From the NCBI GenBank assembly GCA_031292755.1, contig JARLGM010000001.1, positions 85,422-149,421 of the forward strand: a stretch of 64,000 nucleotides of DNA. The letters are read 5' to 3'. Below the pieces are notes generated by a model. It was not told where the DNA came from, ran no database searches, and worked only from the letters and a program-made list of their open reading frames with translations. Numbering within the stretch: position 1 is the stretch's first letter; each line of letters begins with the position of its first letter. Shown piece after piece: positions 1-8,749 of the stretch. Origin of the DNA: Candidatus Sulfopaludibacter sp. (GTDB taxonomy: Bacteria; Acidobacteriota; Terriglobia; Bryobacterales; Bryobacteraceae). The translations under genes and the position numbers were made by a program.

Positions 1-468
1 AGCTCCAAACTCGACGATTATGAAGAGGACGAGGAAGAGGACGATGATGAGGAAGCGGAGGGGAGTGCCCCGCCTCCCGTAGCCCAACCTGCGCCCACCC
101 CCGCGGCGGCTGAGCCGCCGGCTTCCGCGGCCGCGCCCGAACCGGCGCCCAAGAAGGCCGCGAAGAAGGCGGCTCCTGCCAAGAAAGCCCCCGCCAAGAA
201 AGCTGCTGCCAAAGCACCCGTGAAGAAAGCCGCGGTGACAACTCCAGCGAAGAAGGCGGCCAAGAAAGCGCCTGCCAAGGCTCCAGCGACGAAGGCTCCC
301 GCCAAGAAGGCCGCAGCCAAAAAGGCTCCGGCCAAAAAGGCCCCGGTCAAGAAGGCTGTGGCTAAAAAGGCTCCGGCGAAAAAAGCTGTAAAGAAAGCTC
401 CACCCAAGAAGGCCGCGAAGAAGGCTCCCGCCAAGAAAGCCGCAAAAAAGAGTGGAAAGAAGAAGTAG
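1..468 (+). CDS. Acidic / Lys-Ala-rich histone H1-like tail (5' truncated)
   Basis: The gene enters from the left edge, so its start and main domain are not visible; 155 residues remain. The visible part opens with a run of Glu and Asp (about residues 6-20), passes through a Pro/Ala linker and ends in about 90 residues of repeated KKA, AKKAP and PAKKA units. Such basic tails occur in bacterial histone H1-like proteins and as C-terminal extensions of nucleic-acid enzymes such as topoisomerase I. Non-specific binding to DNA or RNA is therefore likely for this tail, but the parent protein cannot be named. A strong hairpin follows the stop codon. Confidence 0.75.
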   Translation, partial: SSKLDDYEEDEEEDDDEEAEGSAPPPVAQPAPTPAAAEPPASAAAPEPAPKKAAKKAAPAKKAPAKKAAAKAPVKKAAVTTPAKKAAKKAPAKAPATKAPAKKAAAKKAPAKKAPVKKAVAKKAPAKKAVKKAPPKKAAKKAPAKKAAKKSGKKK

Positions 469-487
469 CTGTTAGATCGCGCATCGC

Positions 488-509
488 GGGCCGGATTCCC
501 GTCCGGCCC
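488..509. terminator. Hairpin between convergent genes, likely bidirectional terminator
   Basis: GGGCCGGA (488-495) pairs perfectly with TCCGGCCC (502-509) around a six-base TTCCCG loop. It lies between the stop of the Lys-Ala-rich gene and the stop of the convergent small gene at 510. There is no T-run on either side, so it is a terminator-like hairpin rather than a textbook intrinsic terminator. The same TTCCCG loop recurs in the hairpin at 32476-32497. Confidence 0.5.
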
Positions 510-758
510 CTACACCGGCTTGTGAATCGCCTGCCGGCATTTCCCGTACAACTCCAGCAAAGCATCAGCGTGCGATTCCGGCGAGACGGCCGAAGGCTTG
601 GCTGAAAACCCCGCCGTTTGGGCGGTTTTTCCGTATCCCGTGGTCACGGCGATAAACCGCATCAACTCCAAAGCGATTTCGTCTTTGCTGCGCCCGGGGC
701 CGGCGGGTTGCGCTGCTGCCGCATCCTCTGCGCTGGTGCGTGGTTCCAGTTCTGCCAT
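510..758 (-). CDS. Small conserved-looking hypothetical protein, 82 aa
   Basis: The product is not recognised. It has a low-complexity N-terminus (about residues 1-25) followed by a segment likely to be helical containing KDEIALELMRF and a C-terminal part with HADALLELYGKC. There is no signal peptide or membrane segment. It is read divergently from the HipA-like kinase, with 55 bases between the two starts, and convergently to the basic-tail gene. A purine stretch AGAGG lies about 15 bases before the start, which is a poor ribosome binding site distance. It is kept because it fills the space between two genes without overlap and has coding-like composition. Confidence 0.5.
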   Translation of the reverse strand: MAELEPRTSAEDAAAAQPAGPGRSKDEIALELMRFIAVTTGYGKTAQTAGFSAKPSAVSPESHADALLELYGKCRQAIHKPV

Positions 759-813
759 ATATGGATGTAGTCCTCTCTGTGATACAACTCTAGATTACTG
801 CATTTTCTTTGCG

Positions 814-1629
814 ATGCCCCTGACCGCGATCCGGTACGTGCGAAAAATGCGAGGCGGTGCACAGGCGCACCTGCTGGAAGTGGATGACGGTCACTGGTAC
901 GTTGTCAAATTCCGCAACAATCCGCAGCACAGACGCATTCTGGTGAACGAACTGGCCGCATCGGCTCTGCTGGGATACTTGAAGATCGCGGTCCCGGAGA
1001 CAGCCCTGATTCAGATTCCGGCTTCTTTTCTGGAAGCGAATCCGGAGGTGCATCTTACGCTGGGCACGCGGCAGGTGGCGGTGGAACCGGGCTGGCACTT
1101 CGGCTCCCGCTACCCTGGCGACCCCGGCAGGACAGCGGTCTACGACTTCCTGCCGGATTCCCTGCTTCCCAAAGTAGCGAACCTCGACGACTTTCGCGCC
1201 ATCCTGGTCTTCGACAAATGGGCGGCTAATGCCGACGGGCGCCAGTGCGTCTTCTACCGCGCCATGCTTCGGCAGAGTGAGGGCGCGCAGCCCGGCTTCG
1301 TGGCCCGCATGATCGATCACGGATTCGCCTTCAACGGTCCCAACTGGGACTTCCCGGACTCTCCCCTGCAAGGGCTCTACGCGCGCCGCCAGGTGTATGA
1401 GGACGTGCGGTCGCTGGACGATTTCCAACCCTGGCTCGACCAGGTGCGCCACTTTCCGGAGGAAGTGATGGACCTCGCGTGGAAGAGCATCCCTCCGGAC
1501 TGGGTTGAGGGCGAAGAATTCGAGCTGGAACAGGTGCTGGAGCGGCTGTTCGAACGCCGCAAGCGCGTGCCGGACCTGATCGCGGCGTGCCGCGAGGCGC
1601 GGGCCAATCCCTTTCCCAATTGGAAGTGA
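814..1629 (+). CDS. HipA-like kinase domain protein
   Basis: The 271-residue product resembles the stand-alone HipA-like kinase family. Visible hallmarks are a VVKF strand with Lys32, which should contact ATP, the FDKWAANADGR segment at 133-143 that corresponds to the catalytic loop, and the MIDHGFAF segment at 166-173, whose Asp168 would bind metal. It lacks the N-terminal half of classical HipA toxins, and no HipB-like antitoxin is adjacent, so it need not be a toxin. The ATG at 814 was chosen because the kinase fold begins immediately after it. The open frame runs further upstream to 598 but that part overlaps the divergent gene. No clear Shine-Dalgarno sequence precedes the start. Confidence 0.75.
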   Translation: MPLTAIRYVRKMRGGAQAHLLEVDDGHWYVVKFRNNPQHRRILVNELAASALLGYLKIAVPETALIQIPASFLEANPEVHLTLGTRQVAVEPGWHFGSRYPGDPGRTAVYDFLPDSLLPKVANLDDFRAILVFDKWAANADGRQCVFYRAMLRQSEGAQPGFVARMIDHGFAFNGPNWDFPDSPLQGLYARRQVYEDVRSLDDFQPWLDQVRHFPEEVMDLAWKSIPPDWVEGEEFELEQVLERLFERRKRVPDLIAACREARANPFPNWK

Positions 1630-1641
1630 GCCGCGGCGCGC

Positions 1642-1650
1642 TGATAGAAT
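1642..1650 (+). promoter_or_regulatory. Extended -10 promoter of the class IV aminotransferase gene
   Basis: TGATAGAAT carries the TGN extension and a TAGAAT -10 hexamer (1645-1650). Only seven bases separate it from the GTG start at 1658, so transcription would begin at or next to the start codon, giving a leaderless message. No Shine-Dalgarno sequence is present. Confidence 0.45.
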
Positions 1651-1657
1651 AGTCGTC

Positions 1658-2530
1658 GTGCTTCACCGTTACATTCTTCACAATAATCGGGTTTGCCCGG
1701 CTTCCGACACCGTCCTCTCGCCCGGACAGGTGGGCTTGCTATCCGGCTGGGGCGTATTCAGCACGCTGCGTGTAGCCGAAGGCGTCCTGTTCGAGTGGGA
1801 CCGGCACTGGAGCCGCATCAAGCGCGATGCTGCCGCGCTTCACGTCCCCATTCCGGCGGACTCCGAGGCGGTGCGCCGCCAGTTGCTGGACCTGATCGAG
1901 GCCAACGGCGCGGTCAACTCCACGCTCCGGGTGGTCATCGTGCGCAACGGCGGCGGCATGTGGGCGGGGCCCTCAAACGGCCGCGAGAGCGACCTGATCG
2001 CGCTCACCGCGGATTCGAAAGAGTGGGGCACCGGGGTGAAACTGGCGTACCAGGCACAGGGCCGCCACGCCGCGTGCAACTTCGCCGGCGCCAAGATTCT
2101 CTCCTGGGCGATGAATCTGACCTGGCTGGAAACGGCGCAACGCCGCGGTTTCGACGAAGTGATTCTGCTCAACGAGCGTGGTGAAGTCGCGGAATGCACG
2201 TCGGCCAACCTTTTCGTCGCGAACGGCAGTCAGGTATGGACGCCGCCACTGAGTTCCGGGTGTCTGCCGGGAATCACCCGGGAGTTGCTGCTGGGGTCGG
2301 TACGGGCCGAGGGAATCGAGATCGGCGAAAAGCCGCTGCTCCCGGCCGAATTGGAAGCCGCCGACGAGGTGTTCATCACTTCCACGACGCGCGATCTGCT
2401 GCCTGTACTCGAGATTGAAGGCCGGAAGGCGGGCGGTGGGAAGGATGCCCGGTTGGCGCTGCAAAAGGCTTTCTCGGCGCATGTCAACGAGTACGTGGCG
2501 GCCCACAAAGAGGCGACAATGAGAAGGTGA
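1658..2530 (+). CDS. Class IV aminotransferase (IlvE / PabC-like)
   Basis: The 290-residue product belongs to the fold-type IV PLP enzymes: branched-chain aminotransferase, D-amino-acid aminotransferase and aminodeoxychorismate lyase. Lys146 in the AGAKILSW context is the expected Schiff-base lysine. The following FDEVILLNERGEVAECTSAN pattern, with Glu179, and the GCLPGITR segment at 201-208 are family signatures. Length is normal. Substrate cannot be fixed from sequence: no pab or ilv genes are nearby. The GTG start is preceded by a -10-like box instead of a ribosome binding site. The last codons overlap the next gene by four bases, so the two are translationally coupled. Confidence 0.85.
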   Translation: MLHRYILHNNRVCPASDTVLSPGQVGLLSGWGVFSTLRVAEGVLFEWDRHWSRIKRDAAALHVPIPADSEAVRRQLLDLIEANGAVNSTLRVVIVRNGGGMWAGPSNGRESDLIALTADSKEWGTGVKLAYQAQGRHAACNFAGAKILSWAMNLTWLETAQRRGFDEVILLNERGEVAECTSANLFVANGSQVWTPPLSSGCLPGITRELLLGSVRAEGIEIGEKPLLPAELEAADEVFITSTTRDLLPVLEIEGRKAGGGKDARLALQKAFSAHVNEYVAAHKEATMRR

Positions 2531-4107
2531 AGCGCGCGGACCGATATCTCCTGCTCGCCTTCGCGTTCGCCAACGCTGTCGTTTACAGTTCCCTGCTTCC
2601 CCTGTGGGAGGGGTTCGATGAACCCTGGCATTACGGCTACGTCCAGTCGCTGGAGGTGACGCGCCGCCTGCCGGTGCTGGGCGCGACGAGGCTTTCGCAA
2701 GAGGTGTGGGACTCGATGCTGGCATGTCCCGCGAGCCACGTGGTGGCGCACGCCTGGCCGGAACTCCAGACGTTCGACCGCTACTTCGCGCTCAGCGCCG
2801 CCGCGCGGGTGCGGGAACGGAGCGTCTTGGAGGCGATACCGCGCGGTGAGGCATGGCTGCCGGGCGAGCATACCAACTATGAAGCGCAGCAGCCGCCGCT
2901 GGCATATGCTCTCCTGGCAGCGGCGGATTCGCTGCTCGCCAATGCGCCGATTCCGGTCAGAGCGATCTGGCTGCGCATCGTGGCGTCATGCCTGGCCGCG
3001 CTGATCACATTCCTGGCCGCGACAAGCCTGTTTCAGACGCTCGGCCTCCCCGCGACCTATCAGGCACTGGGGCTGTTCTGCATTTTCGCCTGCCAGATGT
3101 ACTGGGCCACAGTCGCTCATGTCGCCAACGACGCGCTGGGCCTGGCGTTCACGGTCTGGTTCGTGGCATCCTGTGCCGCGTTTTCCGGGCAGCCGGGCAC
3201 AACCGGCGCATTGCGGTTGGCGCTGGTGACATCGTTGGGACTGTTGACGAAGGCGTACTTTTTGCCGCTACTGGCCCTTGGCGCCTTCGTGGTGTTGTAC
3301 CGGCGCGTCCGGGCGCTGCCGCTGTTCGCGGGCATCGTGGTGGTGCTGGCCGGCCCCTGGTACCTGCGGAATCTGGTTCTTTATCACAATGTGAGCGGCC
3401 TGCTGATGACCTCCGGCGGAGTGAGTTCGATCTCATCATTGGCCAGCGTAGATTGGAGCCACGCCATCCCGTATATGCTGCGCGCCACGCTATGGACCGG
3501 AAACAATTCCTTCACGAGTTTCTCTTCGGCAACGCTGAATTGTCTGCTGGCCCTGCTGGCCGCGGGTGTCGTGCTGTACGGCGTTCAGGCGATTCGCCGC
3601 CGTCCCGCCGCCGAGGAGTGGAGCGTTCTGGGATTCCTGGCGGTCTATGGCGTGGCCGTAATTCTTGTAGCCGGAAACGACGTGGTGTTCCTCAAGGGCG
3701 CCTCCGCGGGAGCGGCACCCTGGTACACGATAGTGCTTCTGGCGCCGGCCCTGGCTATCGTTTTAACCGGTCTTAGCAGGTCCCGCCGTATGGGGCGCCT
3801 CATATCGGCGGCTATTGTGCTCGTGGCGAGTTACATCTGCGTCGCAACGTATGTCGTGAAGCTGCTTCCGCTGTACGGGGGTTACTCGAAAGGACGTAAT
3901 ACTCTCAAGGAAACACTCGAATGGTACCGGAGCAGCCACCACGAACTGAGGAGTATGCTCTCCACGATCAGCCTGGCGCCTCCCTTTGCGATCTATCTGG
4001 GAACCGCCGTTATAGTAAGTCTTGCCATCGCGATCGCGGTGCGGTTAGTATACCGGCTAACAAAGCTTAATGAAAAGACTCTTGTAAGCTCCACCGGGAC
4101 GTGGTAG
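2527..4107 (+). CDS. Membrane glycosyltransferase-like protein (ArnT / DUF2142 type)
   Basis: The 526-residue polytopic membrane protein has about eleven hydrophobic segments. The first periplasmic loop carries LWEGFDEPWHYGY (26-38), equivalent to the acidic motif that binds lipid-linked sugar in GT-C enzymes, and a later NYEAQQPPLAY motif typical of ArnT/DUF2142-like proteins. It probably transfers a sugar from a polyprenyl-phosphate donor on the outer face of the inner membrane; the acceptor is unknown. The GTG start overlaps the aminotransferase stop (GTGA). The 238 bases after it contain a candidate small ORF. Confidence 0.75.
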   Translation: MKRADRYLLLAFAFANAVVYSSLLPLWEGFDEPWHYGYVQSLEVTRRLPVLGATRLSQEVWDSMLACPASHVVAHAWPELQTFDRYFALSAAARVRERSVLEAIPRGEAWLPGEHTNYEAQQPPLAYALLAAADSLLANAPIPVRAIWLRIVASCLAALITFLAATSLFQTLGLPATYQALGLFCIFACQMYWATVAHVANDALGLAFTVWFVASCAAFSGQPGTTGALRLALVTSLGLLTKAYFLPLLALGAFVVLYRRVRALPLFAGIVVVLAGPWYLRNLVLYHNVSGLLMTSGGVSSISSLASVDWSHAIPYMLRATLWTGNNSFTSFSSATLNCLLALLAAGVVLYGVQAIRRRPAAEEWSVLGFLAVYGVAVILVAGNDVVFLKGASAGAAPWYTIVLLAPALAIVLTGLSRSRRMGRLISAAIVLVASYICVATYVVKLLPLYGGYSKGRNTLKETLEWYRSSHHELRSMLSTISLAPPFAIYLGTAVIVSLAIAIAVRLVYRLTKLNEKTLVSSTGTW

Positions 4108-4147
4108 TTTCTTAAGAACACCAAATTCCCGAAAGGAGGCAGCTCTG

Positions 4148-4234
4148 TTGAATCATATCGACGACTTCAAACTGGAACTTCGATGCGACATGACGCGGGA
4201 GCGCCTGTCTTTCGCTCTCTTCCCGGTCGCATAA
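4148..4234 (+). CDS. Candidate 28-residue small protein with a strong ribosome binding site
   Basis: AAAGGAGG at 4132-4139 is a near-perfect Shine-Dalgarno sequence, placed eight bases before a TTG codon at 4148 that opens 28 sense codons and a TAA stop. The peptide begins NHIDDFKLELRCDMTRERL and is not recognised; it is charged and soluble. It lies between the glycosyltransferase and AAA+ ATPase genes. It could be a real small protein, a leader peptide, or a ribosome binding site left over from a lost gene. The bases 4235-4345 hold nothing further that I recognise. Confidence 0.4.
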   Translation: MNHIDDFKLELRCDMTRERLSFALFPVA

Positions 4235-4345
4235 TCATCACTCACAACTGAATAGGCGGGACTCGCGTAAGTAGCGGTATATCTTCGCCTTGCTGGCACG
4301 GCTCGCAAGGGGCGCGCTGATCTATTGGTGTCTTTGGAAGCCAAA

Positions 4346-5827
4346 ATGAAAAATCAAAACCAAGAAATCGTGCTTTCCCCCGCGCAGCAGCGGACCTTCG
4401 ATTCGTTGCGCGGCGGAACTGAAATCGGAGACGTGCTGTTACTCAAGGCGCGAGCCGGATGCGGCAGGAGCACCATCCTGAACAAGCTGCACGAGACCGT
4501 GGGCGGGGCATTGCTGGGCGCGAGAGACTTCATGCACACGCTCTCCGCACGGCAACCGGACGCCGTGGAGGAAGCGTTTCTACAGATGACCGAGCAGGCG
4601 CTGGCACATCACCGGATCGTGATTGTGGACGACCTGCACCTGGTGACACAGGTGGTATCGTCCTGCGACTATCCGCGCACCCTGCTGCTCGACGCAGCCC
4701 TGACTGCCCTGATGGGCGAAGCCGCGGCGCTGCGGAAGAAGCTGGTCTTCGGCAGCGATGACGAGGTTCCGTGGCCCGTGGCTCGCCGCGCCTTTACCTG
4801 GAAACTCGGGGAGTTCGAGCCGGAGGACTACGCCTGCATCTGCCGCAACCTGCTGGGTGAAGCCTGCGAGGCGCTGGACTTCGCCCGGATTCACCGCTAT
4901 GTTCCGACCCTGACGGCCGAACAATTACGCCATACCTGCATCTGGCTGATGCGCGGGAATACCGTGGACACCGGGGGGATGATCGAGTATTTGCGTTCTC
5001 ACTTCCTGGTGAGCAATGTGGAACTGGAGGAAGTGCAGCGCGTCACCTGGAGCGACCTGAAGGGCGTTGACGGCGTCATTCGCGAGCTCGAAGCCAAGGT
5101 CGCGCTGCCCTTCGAGAACGACGCACTGCGCCAGGAACTGGACCTCAAACCCAAGCGCGGCGTGCTGCTGGCGGGGCCGCCCGGTACGGGGAAAACTACC
5201 ATCGGGCGGGCCCTCGCTCACCGCCTGAAGAGCAAGTTCTTTCTGATCGACGGAACCGTGGTCTCCGGTACCCGGGACTTTCACCATAAGGTGGACCAGG
5301 TGTTTGAGGCCGCCCGGCGCAATGCGCCTTCAATCGTATTCATCGACGACGCCGACGTGATCTTCGAAGGCGAGGAGAATCGCGGGCTCTACCGCTATCT
5401 CCTGACTGTACTCGATGGCCTGGAAAGCGCGAGTTCCGAACGCGTCTGCGTGATGATGACGGCCATGCATCCGGGCAGCCTGCCGCGGGCGTTGCTGCGC
5501 TCCGGCCGGGTGGAGTTGTGGCTGGAAACGGCGCTGCCGGACGCCGGCGCGCGCGCGGCCATCCTGCGCGAACGGTTGGCCGGACTACCCGCGCCCCTCG
5601 GGGAGCCGGACGTGGGACGAATCGCGTCCGCCAGCCACGGCCTGAGCGGAGCGGACCTGAAGAACGTGGTGGATGACGCCAAGCTGCAGTTCGCCCACGA
5701 TCGCTTATTGGGCAACGCCGGCCTGCCCGTGGAAGATTACTTCCTGCAGGCGGTCGAAAGCGTGCGCGCCAACCGGAGAAAATATGCGCACGGGCGGACG
5801 GCGGTGAAGGTTGGGTTCACCGCCTGA
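4346..5827 (+). CDS. Double AAA+ ATPase (Cdc48/SpoVK-like C-terminal domain)
   Basis: The 493-residue soluble protein carries two P-loop regions. The first has Walker A ARAGCGRST (35-43) and Walker B IVIVDD (91-96). The second is a classic AAA module with GPPGTGKTT (257-265), Walker B VFIDDAD (321-327) and the arginine-finger-like LLRSGR (373-378). In the second module the usual catalytic Glu of the Walker B motif is Asp325, and the sensor-1 Asn is replaced by Ala363, so hydrolysis may be slow. The ATG at 4346 has GGAAG five bases upstream; TTG 4325 and GTG 4328 are in-frame alternatives. A remodelling or regulatory ATPase is inferred; the substrate is unknown. Confidence 0.85.
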   Translation: MKNQNQEIVLSPAQQRTFDSLRGGTEIGDVLLLKARAGCGRSTILNKLHETVGGALLGARDFMHTLSARQPDAVEEAFLQMTEQALAHHRIVIVDDLHLVTQVVSSCDYPRTLLLDAALTALMGEAAALRKKLVFGSDDEVPWPVARRAFTWKLGEFEPEDYACICRNLLGEACEALDFARIHRYVPTLTAEQLRHTCIWLMRGNTVDTGGMIEYLRSHFLVSNVELEEVQRVTWSDLKGVDGVIRELEAKVALPFENDALRQELDLKPKRGVLLAGPPGTGKTTIGRALAHRLKSKFFLIDGTVVSGTRDFHHKVDQVFEAARRNAPSIVFIDDADVIFEGEENRGLYRYLLTVLDGLESASSERVCVMMTAMHPGSLPRALLRSGRVELWLETALPDAGARAAILRERLAGLPAPLGEPDVGRIASASHGLSGADLKNVVDDAKLQFAHDRLLGNAGLPVEDYFLQAVESVRANRRKYAHGRTAVKVGFTA

Positions 5828-5836
5828 AGACACCGG

Positions 5837-8722
5837 CTACTTCAAGGGTGCCAGCGTAGCGTTGCCGTAATACAGGCCGTTGAAGAGCAGCTTATAAGTG
5901 GCGTGCGGCTGATCGCGGAAGTTGACTTCGGGACCGAGGAGCATGACTTTGCCCTCGCCCACCGTGGCTTCCGCGACGGCCGTGCCGCCATCCAGATACT
6001 GCTGTCCCCACGCCCACCCGCTGTCCAGCGTGGAGGTGCCGGTGAACCAACCTACCGGCGAAGTATGCTCCATCTCGACCGTCGGCTGCAGGCGGAACAC
6101 CGGGCTGTTCTCGAAGAACACGTCTACCTGCTTCGGCATGCCGTAGGCCAGGGGATTGGTGTTATCGACGTTCATCTTCATGAGGGAACCGGGAATATAG
6201 AACTTCTCGGCCGGTAAAGGACGCTCCTTGCCATCGGGGCCCATCTCGGTGAGGTAGTTCTTCACGGGCAGATGGAAGGCGTCCGCGATGGCCGTGGAGC
6301 TACCAATGGTCACGATGCTGCCGCCGAGTTCCACGAACTTCTTGAGCTGTGGCATGGTCTTATCGTCGGTGATGCTGCCGGTCCAAGCCTTGTACTCATC
6401 GGGGATGGCCGCTGGGGCGCCTCCGCGTCCGCCGCCTCCACCACCGCCGCGTCCGCCAAAGCCGCCCTGGCCGCGGATGGCGCCGCCGACGAAGACCAGC
6501 ACGTCGAACTTGCTCTTCAGGTCGCCCGCGTCGAGCGTCTGGGGATAGACCAGGGAAAACGGCATTTCATATTGTTCGAAGAGCCACTTGGTCCAGCCGG
6601 CGGGCATCAGGCCGCCATACACATCGTAGAGGCCGATGCGAATAGGCTTAAGCTTCAGGGCATCGCCCTCGGGCCTGGCCGCCAGGGCGTGAACCGGGAC
6701 ACCCAGTTCTTTGGAGCTCTTTTCGAGGATGGCGCGCGCCGTCGCGGAGGCTGGCACCCAGATTGCGCCGGCGCCCATATCCTGACCCTCCGCCGACATG
6801 TCTTTCTTCAGCCAGTAGACATCCGCGTTGGCTTTCAGCAGGCGATTGGTGAGCACGAAGGAATTGTTGATCTGGTGGCTGATCAGGTAGCCCGCGGGAC
6901 TGGCCGGTCCGGTGATGGAACTGGCGGGCGGCGGAAGCAGGCCGTTGATCTTTGTGAAGGGGCCGTCGAAGCCATCCTGGATACGGTCGAACTGCACGCC
7001 CATCTGATAGGCCAGGGTCCAGCCAGTGATGTCGTAGGGGCGATTGGGCGGGCCGCCGGGGTAGGCGAAGTCATTGGGGTGATCCTGCGGCTCGAACATG
7101 TCCATGACGTGCGGGCGGAAGGCCTGCGCCGCCTTGACCACGTACGAGCCGGTGGGATAGCTCTTGCCGTTCACCGTAAAAGCGGACGTGGCTTTGAGGA
7201 TGGTAATGCCGTTCTTGAGCAGCGCGTTGACGAACTCCGTGGCCGTGGCGAAATCGGGCTGATCGGAGGGGATGATGAATCCGCGGGGGTCGCGCTTCTT
7301 GGGATCGTGAAGCACGCTGTTGTAAAGTTCCAGGGGAACGCCGCCGCGGCCGCGGCCGCCGAACGCCAAGAGGTCAGCGCCGGGCTGGGTATCGCCGCCG
7401 GGAGCGACCGCAGCAGCAGCACCGCGACCTCCACGGCCGCGTCCGCCACCACCTCCTCCGCCCTCGGCCGCCGCGGCGGCTTCCAGCGCTTCGATCCGCT
7501 TGGGAGTGACGGTCCAATAATCCTTGCTGCCCTTCTCAATAGAGTTCATTCCCATGCGATAGATGTTGTAGAGGAACGTCTCGCGGTAACGCGAAGCCAG
7601 GTCGAGAATGGCGCGGTTGTTGGTGATTTCGTATTCGATCGACTGCCGGTAGTGCCATGGACCGGGCGTGACGGGCATGGGCCAATCGCCCTGCGGCAAC
7701 TGCTTGCTGGGGACCACGGGAATGGTGATGGGGGTGGGCTCGCCGATGATCTCGGTGAGAATGCCGATCATGTTGTGGAAGTAGGTGACGGTGCGCAATC
7801 CGCCATTCCACCAGGTGGAGTAGTTGGCACCGCTGCGCATGGCGCTGCCGCCTTTACCTTCGGCAACCAGGCGGCTGTGCATCGCCGTCCCGACCAGTTC
7901 GATACCCAGCGGAACGAGCGGATCGAAATTATAATTGAACGGATCGCGGAACGGGGGCATGAAGATCACCGCGCCCGCCGGACCGGTCTGATGGTGGTTG
8001 TACATGATTTGCGGAAACCACTCCAGGAACAGTTGATGGTTCATGTTGGTGGTTTCCTTCATGTTGGACATGTAGAAGTCGCGATTGTCGTCGTGCCCGA
8101 TGTACTTGGCCCACAGACGCGGCAAGCCGCCCATGCGGCGCTCCTGTTCCGGCTTCAAAGGCGCGCTGGGATTTTCGGATCCGCGCATGTACCAGTTGGC
8201 CACCAGGTCCTGCCCGTCGGGATTGGCCTGGACGAAGAGCGCGATGTCGTCATTGAGGAAGCGCAGGGTTTCCGGGTCTGTGCGGCTGACCATCTGGTAG
8301 ACCATCTCCATGAGTTGCTGCGACCCGACGGTCTCGGTGGCATGCAGCCCGCCGTCAATCCAGACTACTGCCTTGCCCTGGCGCGCCAGGTCGTGTGCCT
8401 GCGCGTCGGTGAGACCTTCGGCGTGCGCCAGACGCTGCGAGATCTGCTTCAACTTTTCGAGATTCCTGATATTGTCGGGTGAGCTGACGATGGCCATCCA
8501 CTGGTCGCGGCCCTCTTCGGTCTTGCCGATGCTCACCAGCTTCATGCGATCGCTTTCGCCGGCCAATTTTTTCCAGTAGGTTTCCAGTTGGGCGTAGTTC
8601 GCCATCTGGTAATCGTCGCCGAGATTGAAACCTAACGCTTCCTTGGGGGTGGTAATCCTGGGCGCCGTTTGCGCGAGGGCGCACACGGACACCGCCAGAA
8701 ACAGACAAAGTCGAGACTTCAT
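5837..8722 (-). CDS. Secreted M14-family zinc carboxypeptidase, 961 aa
   Basis: A signal peptide (about 1-17) is followed by an M14 metallopeptidase domain. The zinc motif HATE places His127 and Glu130; the family-typical DNRDFYM follows at 212-218, and the third ligand is probably one of the histidines in YNHHQTG (about 241-247). Two long Gly/Arg-rich linkers (near residues 410-440 and 760-775) separate the peptidase from a C-terminal glutamine-amidotransferase-like region. The enzyme probably trims peptides outside the inner membrane. It is the last gene of a minus-strand group and converges on the AAA+ gene with nine bases between. It has no Shine-Dalgarno; a palindrome lies just before its ATG. 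Confidence 0.9.
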   Translation of the reverse strand: MKSRLCLFLAVSVCALAQTAPRITTPKEALGFNLGDDYQMANYAQLETYWKKLAGESDRMKLVSIGKTEEGRDQWMAIVSSPDNIRNLEKLKQISQRLAHAEGLTDAQAHDLARQGKAVVWIDGGLHATETVGSQQLMEMVYQMVSRTDPETLRFLNDDIALFVQANPDGQDLVANWYMRGSENPSAPLKPEQERRMGGLPRLWAKYIGHDDNRDFYMSNMKETTNMNHQLFLEWFPQIMYNHHQTGPAGAVIFMPPFRDPFNYNFDPLVPLGIELVGTAMHSRLVAEGKGGSAMRSGANYSTWWNGGLRTVTYFHNMIGILTEIIGEPTPITIPVVPSKQLPQGDWPMPVTPGPWHYRQSIEYEITNNRAILDLASRYRETFLYNIYRMGMNSIEKGSKDYWTVTPKRIEALEAAAAAEGGGGGGGRGRGGRGAAAAVAPGGDTQPGADLLAFGGRGRGGVPLELYNSVLHDPKKRDPRGFIIPSDQPDFATATEFVNALLKNGITILKATSAFTVNGKSYPTGSYVVKAAQAFRPHVMDMFEPQDHPNDFAYPGGPPNRPYDITGWTLAYQMGVQFDRIQDGFDGPFTKINGLLPPPASSITGPASPAGYLISHQINNSFVLTNRLLKANADVYWLKKDMSAEGQDMGAGAIWVPASATARAILEKSSKELGVPVHALAARPEGDALKLKPIRIGLYDVYGGLMPAGWTKWLFEQYEMPFSLVYPQTLDAGDLKSKFDVLVFVGGAIRGQGGFGGRGGGGGGGRGGAPAAIPDEYKAWTGSITDDKTMPQLKKFVELGGSIVTIGSSTAIADAFHLPVKNYLTEMGPDGKERPLPAEKFYIPGSLMKMNVDNTNPLAYGMPKQVDVFFENSPVFRLQPTVEMEHTSPVGWFTGTSTLDSGWAWGQQYLDGGTAVAEATVGEGKVMLLGPEVNFRDQPHATYKLLFNGLYYGNATLAPLK

Positions 8723-8730
8723 ATAGGTGA

Positions 8731-8749
8731 AAGTTTACTACAGTAACTT
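8731..8749 (-). promoter_or_regulatory. Palindrome before the M14 peptidase start, candidate operator
   Basis: AAGTTTACT (8731-8739) faces AGTAACTT (8742-8749) across two bases, with one extra T in the first arm; flanking GTGA and TCAC extend the symmetry. On the coding strand this places CTGTAGTA and a -10-like TAAACT nine bases before the peptidase ATG. It could be a repressor site of BlaI/MecI type (half-site TGTAGT) or an RNA hairpin. Confidence 0.3.

Noticed and set aside
130..465. Possible direct-repeat array at the left edge
   Set aside because: The repetition of AAGAAGGC-type units reflects Lys-Ala codons in a coding region, not a CRISPR or microsatellite.
598..813. N-terminal extension of the HipA-like kinase
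   Set aside because: It overlaps the divergent small gene and adds residues not expected in this kinase family.
6272..8482. A 736-codon open frame on the plus strand
   Set aside because: It is antisense to the well-supported M14 carboxypeptidase gene, whose motifs are intact. High GC makes such shadow frames common.
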